From Ensifer sp. WSM1721 (GTDB taxonomy: Bacteria > Pseudomonadota > Alphaproteobacteria > Rhizobiales > Rhizobiaceae), in the NCBI RefSeq assembly GCF_000513895.2, contig NZ_CP165782.1, positions 868,001 to 932,000 on the forward strand: a stretch of 64,000 nt of DNA, read 5' to 3'. The translations under genes and the position numbers were made by a program. This document shows positions 1-9,055 of the stretch, piece by piece. Positions within the stretch are counted from its first letter, which is position 1; the number at the start of each line of letters is the position of its first letter. The notes below the pieces were generated by a model, which searched no databases, was not told where the DNA came from, and saw nothing but the letters and a program-made list of their open reading frames with translations.

Positions 1-2
1 AG

Positions 3-803
3 GACCTGACCGAGCTCGCGCATTCCTTCGACGAGCTTCTCAATCGCTCGCCGGACCCGCAGGCCCCCTATGTCGGCGCCTCGGCCTTCGCTACCAAGGC
101 GGGCATTCATGCCTCGGCGCTGCTCAAGGACCCGAAGACCTACGAGCATGTTGCGCCTGAAAGCGTCGGCAATCTGCGCCGGGTCATGGTCTCGGACCAA
201 GGCGGCAAGGCCAATTTCATCAACGCGCTCAAGCGGCGCGGCATCGCGGTCTCCAAGGACGACCCGCGGCTCGACAAGCTCATCTCGATCGTCAAGGAGC
301 GCGAGGCGACGGGCTACGCCTATGAGGGCGCGGATGCGAGTTTCACGTTGCTCGCCAACCGCATTCTCGGCACGGTGCCCGACTTCTTTCACGTGGAGAG
401 TTTCCGGGTGATGGTCGAGCGCCGCTTCGACGCAAACGGCAAGTTGAAGACGGTGTCGGAGGCGGTGGTCAAGGTCGTGGTCGACGGCGAAACGATGATG
501 TCGGTCGCAGAGGGCCATGGCCCGGTCAATGCGCTCGACCTCGCTCTGCGCAAGGACCTCGGCAAGTATCAGTCGGAGATCGCGGATCTCGAACTCGCCG
601 ATTACAAGGTGCGCATCCTGAACGGTGGCACCGAGGCAGTGACCCGCGTACTGATCGAATCGACGGACAACACCGGCGCCCGCTGGTGGACGGTCGGTGT
701 TTCCGACAACATCATCGATGCTTCCTTCCAGGCGCTGATGGACAGCATCGTCTACAAGCTGCTCAAGAACCGGGACCAGGTCGGGTTGATCGCGGCGGAG
801 TAG
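3..803 (+). CDS. cimA: Citramalate / 2-isopropylmalate synthase family protein, C-terminal part
   Basis: This is the 3' part of a gene that starts before the window. The reading frame is open from base 3 to the TAG at 801-803. The visible part contains the end of the HMGL-like catalytic barrel, with the FATKAGIHASA segment typical of the CimA group, followed by the C-terminal LeuA-type allosteric/dimerisation domain (about the last 150 residues). Family knowledge: it condenses acetyl-CoA with a 2-oxo acid, pyruvate in CimA, feeding isoleucine/leucine precursor synthesis in the cytoplasm. A leuA-like assignment is the main alternative. The CimA-like wording around the barrel end favours citramalate synthase. 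Confidence 0.8.
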   Translation, partial: DLTELAHSFDELLNRSPDPQAPYVGASAFATKAGIHASALLKDPKTYEHVAPESVGNLRRVMVSDQGGKANFINALKRRGIAVSKDDPRLDKLISIVKEREATGYAYEGADASFTLLANRILGTVPDFFHVESFRVMVERRFDANGKLKTVSEAVVKVVVDGETMMSVAEGHGPVNALDLALRKDLGKYQSEIADLELADYKVRILNGGTEAVTRVLIESTDNTGARWWTVGVSDNIIDASFQALMDSIVYKLLKNRDQVGLIAAE

Positions 804-818
804 GTTATCCGGCTTTCA

Positions 819-845
819 CCCCTCTGCCCGGCCGGGGCACAGGGG
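819..845 (+). terminator. Hairpin after cimA, possible terminator
   Basis: A 10-bp GC-rich stem with one mismatch (cccctctgccc against gggcacagggg) and a 5-base loop lies 15 bases after the stop codon. No T-run follows, so it may only stabilise the 3' end or act with Rho. Confidence 0.35.
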
Positions 846-1016
846 CATGTAATGTTAAGCCGCTCTCAGCCTTCGCTTCACGGAAATGAATTGGTGCATC
901 ACCGTTCGTTGGAGTAGGACGCAAGAGGAGGGACGGTGACGGTCTTATGGGCCTGCCGTCGGTTAAGGCCGGAGCGGTTTCCGCTTGGCTCCGGCGAAGT
1001 TTTCAGGATCAAGACC

Positions 1017-1955
1017 ATGGCTGAACCGAACGCGAAATCATCCGCCGAGAATGTCGATTCCGCGAGAGGTTTCGCCTTCGCACTTGCCGCCTACCTGCTT
1101 TGGGGTTTCCTGCCGTTTTTCATGAAGGCGGTAGCGCATATTCCTGCGGCGGAAGTCGTCGCGCACCGCATCGTCTGGTCGGTGCCTCTTGCCGGGCTCG
1201 TGCTCCTGTGGCTCGGCCGTACGCAAGAGATTAAGACTGCCCTGCGCTCCCCGCGGATGCTGAAGATGGCAACGCTGACGGCCGCCCTCATCACGGTCAA
1301 CTGGGGCATCTATGTCTGGGCGATCGGTGCCGGCCGGGCGATCGAGACGGCTCTCGGTTACTACATCAACCCGCTGTTCTCGATCTTTCTTGGTGCCGTG
1401 CTGCTCAAAGAAAGGCCGAATACGGCGCAGATGGTGGCGATTGCCCTTGCCGCCCTTGCCGTCGCCGTGCTTGCCTTCGACGCCGGCGGTCTTCCCTGGG
1501 TCTCGCTCGGGCTTTGCTTCTCCTGGGGCTTCTACGCCTTCTTCCGCAAGACCCTGCCGATCGGTCCCAATCAGGGTTTCTTCCTCGAAGTCCTGCTCCT
1601 CAGCGTGCCCGCGGCCGGCTACATCATCTGGCTCGAAGCTACGGGGCAGGGGCATTTCGGCGATACCAGCATGGCCGACGTCCTCCTGCTTCTGTCCTGC
1701 GGCATCGTCACGGCAGTGCCGCTGATGATCTATGCGAATGGCGCGAAGCTGCTCAGGCTTTCGACAATCGGCATCATGCAATACATCGCCCCGACGATGA
1801 TTTTCCTGATAGCGGTTTTCGTTTTCCACGAACCTTTCGGGACCGCAAAACTCGTCGCTTTCGTCCTGATCTGGGCCGCGCTCTTCACCTATTCGGGAGC
1901 GATGCTGGCCGAGAGCAGGGCCCGCCGTGCCGCCCAGCCGACACCGGCCGAGTGA
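1017..1955 (+). CDS. rarD: RarD-type EamA-family inner membrane transporter
   Basis: A protein of about 312 residues with ten hydrophobic segments, made of two EamA repeats. Its N-terminal region (LAAYLLWGFLPFFMKA, then VVAHRIVWS) is close to that of RarD proteins. RarD belongs to the drug/metabolite transporter superfamily; its substrate is not established. I chose the ATG at 1017 because the residues upstream of it do not resemble RarD. A GTG at 936 has a very strong AGGAGGGA just 5' of it and would add 27 residues, so the longer form cannot be excluded. It ends 10 bases from the convergent LOG-family gene. Confidence 0.85.
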   Translation: MAEPNAKSSAENVDSARGFAFALAAYLLWGFLPFFMKAVAHIPAAEVVAHRIVWSVPLAGLVLLWLGRTQEIKTALRSPRMLKMATLTAALITVNWGIYVWAIGAGRAIETALGYYINPLFSIFLGAVLLKERPNTAQMVAIALAALAVAVLAFDAGGLPWVSLGLCFSWGFYAFFRKTLPIGPNQGFFLEVLLLSVPAAGYIIWLEATGQGHFGDTSMADVLLLLSCGIVTAVPLMIYANGAKLLRLSTIGIMQYIAPTMIFLIAVFVFHEPFGTAKLVAFVLIWAALFTYSGAMLAESRARRAAQPTPAE

Positions 1956-1964
1956 GGCCGAAAA

Positions 1965-2582
1965 TCAGAGCCTGGAAATGATCTCGGTTTCGCCGTCGCG
2001 GCCCATCGCAGCGGCCGATGCCAGGATGCCGGGAACGATGTCTTCCGCCCCGTCAATCACCAGCGGCTGGACCAGGTGCGCCGTGTGGACGAAGCCCTGT
2101 TCGCGCATGTGCTGGATGAGTTCCAGCATAGGGTCCCAGAAGCCGTTGATATTGCCGAAGACCATCGGCTTCCTATGGCGGCCGAGCTGCGCCCAGGTCA
2201 TGATCTCGACGATTTCCTCGAGTGTACCGATGCCGCCGGGAAGCGCCACGAAGGCGTCGGCGCGCTCGAACATCTTGTGCTTGCGCTCGTGCATGTCGGC
2301 GGTGACGATCAGCTCGCTGAGTTGACCGAGCGAATGGCGGGTCGCTTCCTTGTCCATGAGGAATTCGGGAATGATGCCGGTGACATGGCCGCCGGCGGAA
2401 AGCACGCCGCTTGCGACCGCGCCCATGATCCCGCGCGTGCCGCCGCCATAGACGAGTTGCAGGCCGTGTTCGGCAATCGACTTTCCGAGGATACGGCCCG
2501 CCTGGATATGGGCGGGGTCGCGCCCGGGCTGGGAGCCGCAATAGACGCAGACGGATAGAATCGGGCTTGCTTCGTTTCTCAT
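1965..2582 (-). CDS. LOG-family protein (TIGR00730 type; nucleotide 5'-monophosphate phosphoribohydrolase)
   Basis: About 206 residues with a Rossmann-like lysine-decarboxylase-type fold. It carries the two diagnostic motifs: YGGGTRGIMG (residues about 44-53) and PGGIGTLEE (about 113-121). Family knowledge: these proteins hydrolyse nucleoside 5'-monophosphates, often N6-modified adenosine monophosphate (cytokinin activation, LONELY GUY type), releasing the base. The ATG at 2582 gives MRNEASP; an ATG at 2597 in the same frame would add five residues, and an open frame continues to 2702 without family resemblance. The real substrate (cytokinin or housekeeping nucleotide) cannot be told from the sequence. 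Confidence 0.85.
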   Translation of the reverse strand: MRNEASPILSVCVYCGSQPGRDPAHIQAGRILGKSIAEHGLQLVYGGGTRGIMGAVASGVLSAGGHVTGIIPEFLMDKEATRHSLGQLSELIVTADMHERKHKMFERADAFVALPGGIGTLEEIVEIMTWAQLGRHRKPMVFGNINGFWDPMLELIQHMREQGFVHTAHLVQPLVIDGAEDIVPGILASAAAMGRDGETEIISRL

Positions 2583-2743
2583 GAGCCCAAGAGACATTGC
2601 AGCGCAGTACGGGTCAAGAAAAATAAGGGAAAGAGCACTTTCGTTCAGGCCGATGAGCAGCAAAAGCTTGTACTGAACTGTAGGAAACGTTAGCAATTTC
2701 ACTAATACATTGAAGAATTCGGACGGCTATGCCGCTATTGCGC

Positions 2744-2749
2744 TATAAT
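2744..2749 (+). promoter_or_regulatory. Candidate -10 box (TATAAT) for the LysM gene
   Basis: A perfect TATAAT lies about 80 bases before the ATG at 2829, in the divergent gap between the LOG and LysM genes. No convincing -35 box is visible 16-18 bases upstream, so this is only a candidate. Confidence 0.3.
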
Positions 2750-2828
2750 GTGTATTGGCGTCGCAGGCTCGGGCCGGCGAAAGGGGCATGAGCGGAGCAT
2801 AAAGACGCTCCGCCCTGTGGAGAGTGGC

Positions 2829-4535
2829 ATGATAAAGAATAAGGCCAGCTGGGTGGCCCTCGGTGTCCTGGCGATTGCGACGGCGTTGATGGTCTTCGTG
2901 GTCCAGCCGAACCTGCGCGAAAGCGACGAGCAGGCGGCGCAATCCATTGCGAGCGGCGAGGCCGGCCAAACGGCGTCTGCGACGAAAACCGAAGGCCCAT
3001 CCGCCAACGTGCAGCAAGGCACGGTCGGCGAGCAAGCGGCGGGCGCCGCGGGCAATGCGGCGCCGGCATCCGAGACCGCTGTAAACGGGACCATTCCGGG
3101 GTTCGACATCCTCCGCGTCGAGCCGGACGGCTCCACGGTGGTTGCGGGCAGGGCGGAGCCGGGCACCAAGCTCGAGATCCTGAGCGGCGATAAAGTCGTC
3201 GGTACGGCCGACGTCGGCGCCGCCGGAGATTTCGCCGCCGTCTTCGATAAGCCGCTTGCTGCGGGCGATCACCAGCTGACGCTCAGAAGCGTCAGCCCGG
3301 ACGGCGCCACGAAGACGTCGGACGAAGTCGCAACCATCTCCGTGCCCAAGGATCCGAGCGGGCAATTGCTGGCGATGGTGTCGAAACCCGGCGAGGCGAG
3401 CCGCCTGATCACGACGCCGAAGGCCGAGACGAAGCCGATCCAGGCGAAGGCCGAGCCCGCCGTCGGTGACCCCGCTGGCGCTTCCGTTCCACTCGCGAAA
3501 CCGAATGGCGTGCCGGGTCTTCAGGTCACGGCCGTCGAGATCGAGGGCGGCACGATGTACGTCGCCGGCAATGCCAAGCCCGGCTCCCTCGTGCGCATCT
3601 ATGCGGACGACAGGCTGCTCGGCGAAATGAAGACGGACGACAAGGGACATTTCGTCGTCGATGGTTCGATCGAGCTCTCGGTCGGCACCCACATCATTCG
3701 CGCCGACATGATGAACGAGGATGCCAGCAAGGTGGCGATGCGCGCCTCCGTGCCCTTCGACAGGCCGGCGGGCGCGCAGGTCGCCGCCATTGCCGGCCCG
3801 TCCGACACGCCGGTTACGGCCCTCGGCAGCCTCAAGACGGAAGCAGGAAAGGCACTCGCACTGTTGAGGGGGCTCTTCGCCGACGGAAAACAGCCTTCGG
3901 GCGAACAGCTTGCCGCCGCCCGCTCGGCAACGGAATTCGCGCTCCAGTCGCTCGCCGAGTTCAAGCCGGCTGCCGATGCCGATCCGGCACTCGCGAAAGC
4001 CGCGGCCGAAACATCCAAGGCGGCGGCTAGCGCGCTGACCGCACTCAAGTCCTCTCCGCCGGACCCGGCAAGCGTTGCCGCCGCGTTGCAGAAAGTCGAT
4101 GAAGCCATCGGTTCCGCATTGACGCAACAGAGCCTCGGCACCGCCGTTGCGACGGTTGAACTTCCGGCCGCCACGGGGAGCGGAGCCACCAGGGCGACGG
4201 ACGCGCCAAAGGTCAAGAATGCGGAGGAAGCGGCCGCCCCAGCGGCCCAGCAGACAGCAGCATCCGATGCGACGCAGGAGCAGCCGGCAACGATCGAACA
4301 GGCGCCGCTCAAGGAAAGCAAGACGTCCGTCATCATCCGCCGCGGCGATACGCTCTGGCAGATTTCGCGGCGCGTCTACGGCGCTGGCGTTCGCTACACG
4401 ACGATCTATCTCGCAAACCGCGAGCAGATCGGCAATCCCGACCTGATCCGTCCCGGTCAGGTTTTCGGGGTCCCCGACGAGGCCCTCTCCGACGAGGAAT
4501 CGCGGGAAATACACCGCAAGCATATGCGTCACTAA
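2829..4535 (+). CDS. Membrane-anchored LysM-domain envelope protein with Ig-like repeats
   Basis: About 568 residues. A single N-terminal hydrophobic helix (ASWVALGVLAIATALMVFVV, residues about 5-24) anchors it. Two similar beta-rich modules follow, about residues 73-160 (ILRVEPDGSTVVAGRAEPG...) and 230-310 (VTAVEIEGGTMYVAGNAKPG...). Next comes a long Ala/Pro-rich stretch, then one C-terminal LysM domain (RRGDTLWQISRRVYG ... NPDLIRPGQVF). LysM binds the glycan chains of peptidoglycan, so the protein probably spans from the inner membrane to the cell wall. I chose the ATG at 2829, with GGAGA 6 bases upstream, rather than the more distal ATG at 2748. A precise function is not known to me. Confidence 0.85.
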   Translation: MIKNKASWVALGVLAIATALMVFVVQPNLRESDEQAAQSIASGEAGQTASATKTEGPSANVQQGTVGEQAAGAAGNAAPASETAVNGTIPGFDILRVEPDGSTVVAGRAEPGTKLEILSGDKVVGTADVGAAGDFAAVFDKPLAAGDHQLTLRSVSPDGATKTSDEVATISVPKDPSGQLLAMVSKPGEASRLITTPKAETKPIQAKAEPAVGDPAGASVPLAKPNGVPGLQVTAVEIEGGTMYVAGNAKPGSLVRIYADDRLLGEMKTDDKGHFVVDGSIELSVGTHIIRADMMNEDASKVAMRASVPFDRPAGAQVAAIAGPSDTPVTALGSLKTEAGKALALLRGLFADGKQPSGEQLAAARSATEFALQSLAEFKPAADADPALAKAAAETSKAAASALTALKSSPPDPASVAAALQKVDEAIGSALTQQSLGTAVATVELPAATGSGATRATDAPKVKNAEEAAAPAAQQTAASDATQEQPATIEQAPLKESKTSVIIRRGDTLWQISRRVYGAGVRYTTIYLANREQIGNPDLIRPGQVFGVPDEALSDEESREIHRKHMRH

Positions 4536-4708
4536 GAATAGCCGGTCTTTTGCCGGCACTTCCATTGCACCGGCGGCAGGGTGGACCTATCTGTCAGGAA
4601 ATGCGGCGTCTTCAAAGGGCGCCGCTTTTCATTGAAGCTGGAGCGGGAAGGACGATGTAGGGCTCGCGCCTGCCTCCCGCGTTTCCAAAAATCGAAGCGG
4701 ACTGAGAC

Positions 4709-6598
4709 GTGGCACCCCAAAAGAAGAAGACGGTATCCGCCGACAGCGCCAATCCCGTCGGAACCATTGCGAATCTCTGGCCTTATATGTGGCCGGCGGA
4801 TCGCGTCGACCTGAAACTCAGGGTCGTTTGGGCAACGGTAATCCTTGTAGTCGCCAAGGTCGTGCTCATTCTCGTACCCTATTTTTTCAAGTGGGCGACG
4901 GACGCCCTCAACAACAAGCCGGACGCGCTCGGCCTTCTGCCGCAGTTCCTGACCGGCGCCGTCATGCTGGTGCTCGCCTACAATCTCGCGCGCCTGCTGC
5001 AGGCGGGCCTGAACCAGTTGCGTGACGCGCTCTTTGCGAGCGTCGGCCAGCATGCCGTACGCCAGCTTGCCTACAAGACCTTCGTTCATATGCATCAGCT
5101 TTCATTGCGCTTCCATCTCGAGCGCCGCACCGGCGGGCTGTCGCGCATTATCGAGCGCGGCACCAAGGGCATCGAGACGATCGTCCGTTTCACCATCCTG
5201 AACAGCGTACCGACAGTCATCGAGTTCTTGCTGACGGCGGTGATCTTCTGGTGGGGCTACGGCTTCACCTATCTCTTCGTCACGGCGGTCACCGTCTGGC
5301 TCTATATCTGGTTTACGGTGCGCGCGAGCGACTGGCGGATCGCGATCCGCCGCTCGATGAACGACAGCGACACCGATGCGAACACCAAGGCGATCGATTC
5401 GCTCCTCAATTTCGAGACCGTCAAATATTTTGGCAACGAAGAGATGGAGGCGAAGCGCTTCGACAGGTCGATGGAGCGCTATGAACGTGCCGCCACCCAG
5501 GTCTGGACGTCGCTTGGCTGGCTCAACTTCGGCCAGGCGCTGATTTTCGGCGCCGGCACGGCTGTGATGATGACGATATCGGCGCTTGCCGTGAAGCGCG
5601 GCGAGCAGACGATCGGCGACTTCGTCTTCATCAACGCCATGCTGATCCAGCTCGCAATTCCGTTGAACTTCATCGGCTTCGTCTATCGCGAAATACGTCA
5701 GGGGCTGACCGACATCGAACATATGTTCGACCTGTTGGACGTCCAAGCGGAGGTTGTCGACAAGGCGGACGCCAGGGAGCTCAAGATCGGGCGCGGCGCA
5801 ATCGCCTTCCGCGACGTGCATTTCGCTTATGAAGGCGCCCGGCCGATCTTGAAGGGCATTTCCTTCGAGGTCCCGGCCGGCAAGACGGTCGCCGTCGTCG
5901 GGCCGTCCGGTGCCGGCAAGTCCACCCTGTCGCGGCTGCTCTACCGGTTCTACGACGTTCAGCGGGGCTCGATCACCATCGATGGCCAGGATGTGCGAGA
6001 TGTGACGCAGAAAAGCCTGCGCGCGGTAATCGGCATGGTGCCGCAGGACACGGTGCTGTTCAACGACACCATCGCCTATAACATCCGCTATGGCCGGGTG
6101 ACGGCGACGGACGCCGAAGTCGAGGCCGCGGCTGAAGCCGCGCAGATCGCCGATTTCATCCGCGGTCTGCCGGAGGGCTACCGGGCGACGGTCGGCGAGC
6201 GCGGGCTGAAGCTCTCGGGCGGCGAAAAGCAGCGCGTGGCGATCGCCCGCACCATCCTGAAGGCGCCGCCGATCCTGATCCTTGACGAGGCGACCTCCGC
6301 GCTCGACACCAAGACCGAGCAGGAAATCCAGGCGGCGCTGGACGTCGTGTCGCGTAACCGCACGACGCTCGTCATCGCGCATCGGCTCTCGACGGTCATC
6401 AATGCCGACGAGATCATCGTCCTGAAGGACGGCGTCATCGCCGAGCGCGGCACACACGGCGAGCTGATCGAGCGGGATGGCCTCTATGCTTCAATGTGGA
6501 GCCGCCAGCGCGAGGCAACGCAGGCCGAGGAGCAATTGAAGCGGGTGCGCGAGAGCGACGATCTCGGCATCGTCGATCGAGGCGTGCCGGCGATCTGA
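4709..6598 (+). CDS. Atm1/HMT1-type ABC exporter, fused permease and ATPase
   Basis: 629 residues. The N-terminal half is an ABC type-1 transmembrane domain with six hydrophobic helices (residues about 30-320). The C-terminal half is a nucleotide-binding domain with Walker [10 protein letters not shown] (about 398-406), signature LSGGEKQR, Walker B ILILDEATSA and the switch histidine in VIAHRLST. The sequence resembles the Atm1/ABCB7 group. Family knowledge: alphaproteobacterial members export glutathione-metal or persulfide conjugates and link to Fe-S metabolism. The start is GTG at 4709 with no strong Shine-Dalgarno. It stands alone between the LysM gene and psd. Confidence 0.88.
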   Translation: MAPQKKKTVSADSANPVGTIANLWPYMWPADRVDLKLRVVWATVILVVAKVVLILVPYFFKWATDALNNKPDALGLLPQFLTGAVMLVLAYNLARLLQAGLNQLRDALFASVGQHAVRQLAYKTFVHMHQLSLRFHLERRTGGLSRIIERGTKGIETIVRFTILNSVPTVIEFLLTAVIFWWGYGFTYLFVTAVTVWLYIWFTVRASDWRIAIRRSMNDSDTDANTKAIDSLLNFETVKYFGNEEMEAKRFDRSMERYERAATQVWTSLGWLNFGQALIFGAGTAVMMTISALAVKRGEQTIGDFVFINAMLIQLAIPLNFIGFVYREIRQGLTDIEHMFDLLDVQAEVVDKADARELKIGRGAIAFRDVHFAYEGARPILKGISFEVPAGKTVAVVGPSGAGKSTLSRLLYRFYDVQRGSITIDGQDVRDVTQKSLRAVIGMVPQDTVLFNDTIAYNIRYGRVTATDAEVEAAAEAAQIADFIRGLPEGYRATVGERGLKLSGGEKQRVAIARTILKAPPILILDEATSALDTKTEQEIQAALDVVSRNRTTLVIAHRLSTVINADEIIVLKDGVIAERGTHGELIERDGLYASMWSRQREATQAEEQLKRVRESDDLGIVDRGVPAI

Positions 6599-6703
6599 CC
6601 GAAGCGGCCGGTGCGGTCAGGCGCTCTCGCCTGGCGTTCGGCATTGCCGGACCGTCGAGTTCGCGCTAGTTGACGTTCCACATCAATCTGGAGAGTAGGG
6701 TTC

Positions 6704-7402
6704 ATGAGTTTGATCGACACGGTGCGCAACACGCTCGTTCCGGTGCACAAGGAAGGCTATCGTTTCATTGCGATCTTCTTCGTCGTTTCGCTGGTACTCG
6801 GTTTCGTATGGGAACCGCTGATGTGGATCGGCTTCGCGTTGACCGCCTGGTGTGCCTACTTCTTCCGCGATCCCGAACGGATGACGCCGATCGACGAGGA
6901 TCTCGTCATCAGCCCGGCGGACGGCCGCGTGTCGTCGATCGCGACCGTGATCCCGCCCGAAGAACTGGGTCTCGGTTCGGAGCCGATGCTGCGCATCTCG
7001 GTCTTCATGAATGTCTTCGACTGCCATGTAAACCGTGCTCCAATGAGCGGCACCGTTCGCCGTATCGCCTACCGCGCCGGCAAGTTCGTAAACGCCGAAC
7101 TTGACAAGGCAAGCCTTGAAAACGAACGCAACGGCCTCGTCATCGAGACGAAGCATGGCGCGATCGGCGTCGTTCAGATCGCTGGCCTGGTCGCCCGGCG
7201 TATCCTCTGCTGGACGACGGAAAATGCATCGCTCGAAGCGGGCGAGCGCTTCGGCCTTATCCGCTTCGGTTCGCGCCTCGACGTGTTCCTGCCGCAAGGC
7301 GCTGAGCCGCGCGTCACGCTTGATCAGACGGCGGTCGGCGGCGAGACGGTGCTTGCTGAATTCGGTTCGGCCAAGGGGCCGGTTATCAGCCGTCGCGCGT
7401 GA
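6704..7402 (+). CDS. psd: Phosphatidylserine decarboxylase proenzyme
   Basis: 232 residues, the short type-II form of the enzyme, with an N-terminal hydrophobic stretch (about residues 20-50). The cleavage motif near the C-terminus reads FGSAKGPV; cleavage between Gly and Ser would make the pyruvoyl group on the small alpha subunit. The conserved segment [15 protein letters not shown] is present. It converts phosphatidylserine to phosphatidylethanolamine at the inner membrane. Its stop overlaps the GTG that begins the pssA frame at 7399, so the two steps of PE synthesis are co-transcribed and probably translationally coupled. Confidence 0.95.
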   Translation: MSLIDTVRNTLVPVHKEGYRFIAIFFVVSLVLGFVWEPLMWIGFALTAWCAYFFRDPERMTPIDEDLVISPADGRVSSIATVIPPEELGLGSEPMLRISVFMNVFDCHVNRAPMSGTVRRIAYRAGKFVNAELDKASLENERNGLVIETKHGAIGVVQIAGLVARRILCWTTENASLEAGERFGLIRFGSRLDVFLPQGAEPRVTLDQTAVGGETVLAEFGSAKGPVISRRA

Positions 7403-7410
7403 GGATAATC

Positions 7411-8271
7411 ATGGAAGAGCCTCGGCACGAAAACTCAGCGGGAGCCCCGGAAACCGTCGAAACGGCGGGTTCGCATGACAAGGCGCGCGGACCGCGGTTG
7501 CGCGAAATTCCGCTGCGCCTGATGGTCCCCAACATGATCACGGTCCTGGCGATCTGCGCCGGTCTCTCCGGCATCCGGCTCGCCTTCGAGAACCGCTTCG
7601 AACTCGCAGTCGCCATGGTTCTCCTTGCCGCCTTCCTCGACGGCATAGACGGGCGCATCGCACGCCTGCTCAAGGCCACGTCGAGCTTTGGAGTCCAGAT
7701 GGACTCGCTCGCGGATATCATCAATTTCGGTGTGGCCCCGGCGCTTGTGCTCTATGTCTTCCTGCTCGACCAAGCGCGTTCCGTTGGCTGGATCGCGGCG
7801 CTGATCTATGCGATCGCCGTCGGCTTGAGACTCGCCCGCTTCAACGTCATGGCCGAGCGCCAGGTCAAGGCGGCCTGGCAGTCTGAATATTTCGTCGGCG
7901 TTCCGGCGCCCGCCGGTGCCATACTGGTGCTGCTGCCTGTCTATATCGGGCTTCTCGGCCTCGCGCCGGACCGGATCTTCGCCCTTATCGCCTCGGTCTA
8001 CACTGTGCTGATTGCATTTCTGCTGGTCAGCCGCCTGCCGGTCTGGTCGGGCAAATCCGAGAATCGCGTCCGCCGCGATCTCGTGCTGCCCGCCATCCTC
8101 GTTGTCGTTCTCTATGTAGCGACGCTGATGACCTATACCTGGGAGACGATGGCCGTAACCGCGATTGGATATTTGATCACCCTGCCGTTCGGCGCGCGCT
8201 CCTGGCAGCGCAAATACGGCGACTGGCCCGGCGGCCAGGACAGCGACGGCCTGCCGGGCTATAACGAATAA
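7411..8271 (+). CDS. pssA: CDP-diacylglycerol-serine O-phosphatidyltransferase
   Basis: About 286 residues with six or more hydrophobic helices. The CDP-alcohol phosphatidyltransferase signature DG(x)2AR(x)8G(x)3D(x)3D is visible as DGIDGRIARLLKATSSFG followed by VQMDSLAD (residues about 72-97). It makes phosphatidylserine, the substrate of the upstream psd product. The ATG at 7411 has GAGGA 6 bases before it inside the end of psd. A GTG at 7399 overlapping the psd stop would add four residues. The C-terminal half (LPFGARSWQRKYGDW) is cytoplasmic-looking. It is convergent with the SDR gene. Confidence 0.95.
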   Translation: MEEPRHENSAGAPETVETAGSHDKARGPRLREIPLRLMVPNMITVLAICAGLSGIRLAFENRFELAVAMVLLAAFLDGIDGRIARLLKATSSFGVQMDSLADIINFGVAPALVLYVFLLDQARSVGWIAALIYAIAVGLRLARFNVMAERQVKAAWQSEYFVGVPAPAGAILVLLPVYIGLLGLAPDRIFALIASVYTVLIAFLLVSRLPVWSGKSENRVRRDLVLPAILVVVLYVATLMTYTWETMAVTAIGYLITLPFGARSWQRKYGDWPGGQDSDGLPGYNE

Positions 8272-8304
8272 GCGACAAGAAACAGCGGTTGAAAGCGCTG
8301 CCGC

Positions 8305-9045
8305 CTACTCCGGTATCCGATAATCGACGATCTTCTTTTCGCGGACGATGAAGAGCTTGCCGGTCTCCGTCTGTTCCGGACCAACGAGGGGCATCAGCGC
8401 GGCCGCAACCTCCGACGGATGCGGCACCGTTTCCGGATCCTCCCCGGGCATCGCCTGCGCACGCATCGCCGTGCGTGTCGGGCCCGGATCGACGCTGAGG
8501 ATGCGCAACGGCAGCCGCTGCGTCTCGTAGGCCCAGGTGCGTGCCAGCGCTTCGACCGCCGCCTTCGAGGCGGAGTAGGGCCCCCAGAAGGGCTTGCACT
8601 TGTGGGCGGCGCTCGAGGAAAGGAGAAGGGCGCGGCCGGCATCGGAGCGCGTGAGCAGCGGTTCGAGCGAGCGGATCAGCCGCCAGGTTGCTGTGACGTT
8701 GATCGTCATCACCTTTTCGAAAACCTTCGCCTCCACGTGCCCGATCGGCGAAATCGTGCCGAGCACGCCGGCATTCGCGACCATGATGTCGAGCTTGCCC
8801 CAGCGTTCGTTGATGGCGCCGCCGAGCTTATCGATTGCCGCCATGTCGGCGAGATCGAAAGGAACGAGCGTTGCCGAACCGCCCACGGCCTTGATGGCGT
8901 CGTCCAGCTCTTCCAAGCCGCCGACGGTGCGGGCGCAGGCGATCACATGCGCGCCGGCCTTGGCGAGTTCAAGGGCAGTGAAATAGCCGATACCGCGCGA
9001 TGCGCCGGTTACGACGGCGATCCGGTCTTTCAGATTGGGCGTCAT
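8305..9045 (-). CDS. Short-chain dehydrogenase/reductase
   Basis: 246 residues, classical SDR. The cofactor motif TGASRGIG lies at residues about 14-21, NAG at about 92-94, a serine in LLSSSAAH, and the catalytic YSASK at about 158-162. The substrate is not evident. The frame is open well upstream to 9285, but only the part from the ATG at 9045 looks like the family, and the extension would lie inside purF. The gene starts 10 bases after the purF stop on the same strand, so it probably forms the tail of the cvpA-purF transcript. Confidence 0.88.
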   Translation of the reverse strand: MTPNLKDRIAVVTGASRGIGYFTALELAKAGAHVIACARTVGGLEELDDAIKAVGGSATLVPFDLADMAAIDKLGGAINERWGKLDIMVANAGVLGTISPIGHVEAKVFEKVMTINVTATWRLIRSLEPLLTRSDAGRALLLSSSAAHKCKPFWGPYSASKAAVEALARTWAYETQRLPLRILSVDPGPTRTAMRAQAMPGEDPETVPHPSEVAAALMPLVGPEQTETGKLFIVREKKIVDYRIPE

Positions 9046-9055
9046 ATTGTTGTGT

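Noticed and set aside
2727..4565. A 612-codon minus-strand open frame opposite the LysM gene
   Set aside because: Arg/Gly-rich shadow of a real gene with signal anchor, repeats and LysM domain on the plus strand.
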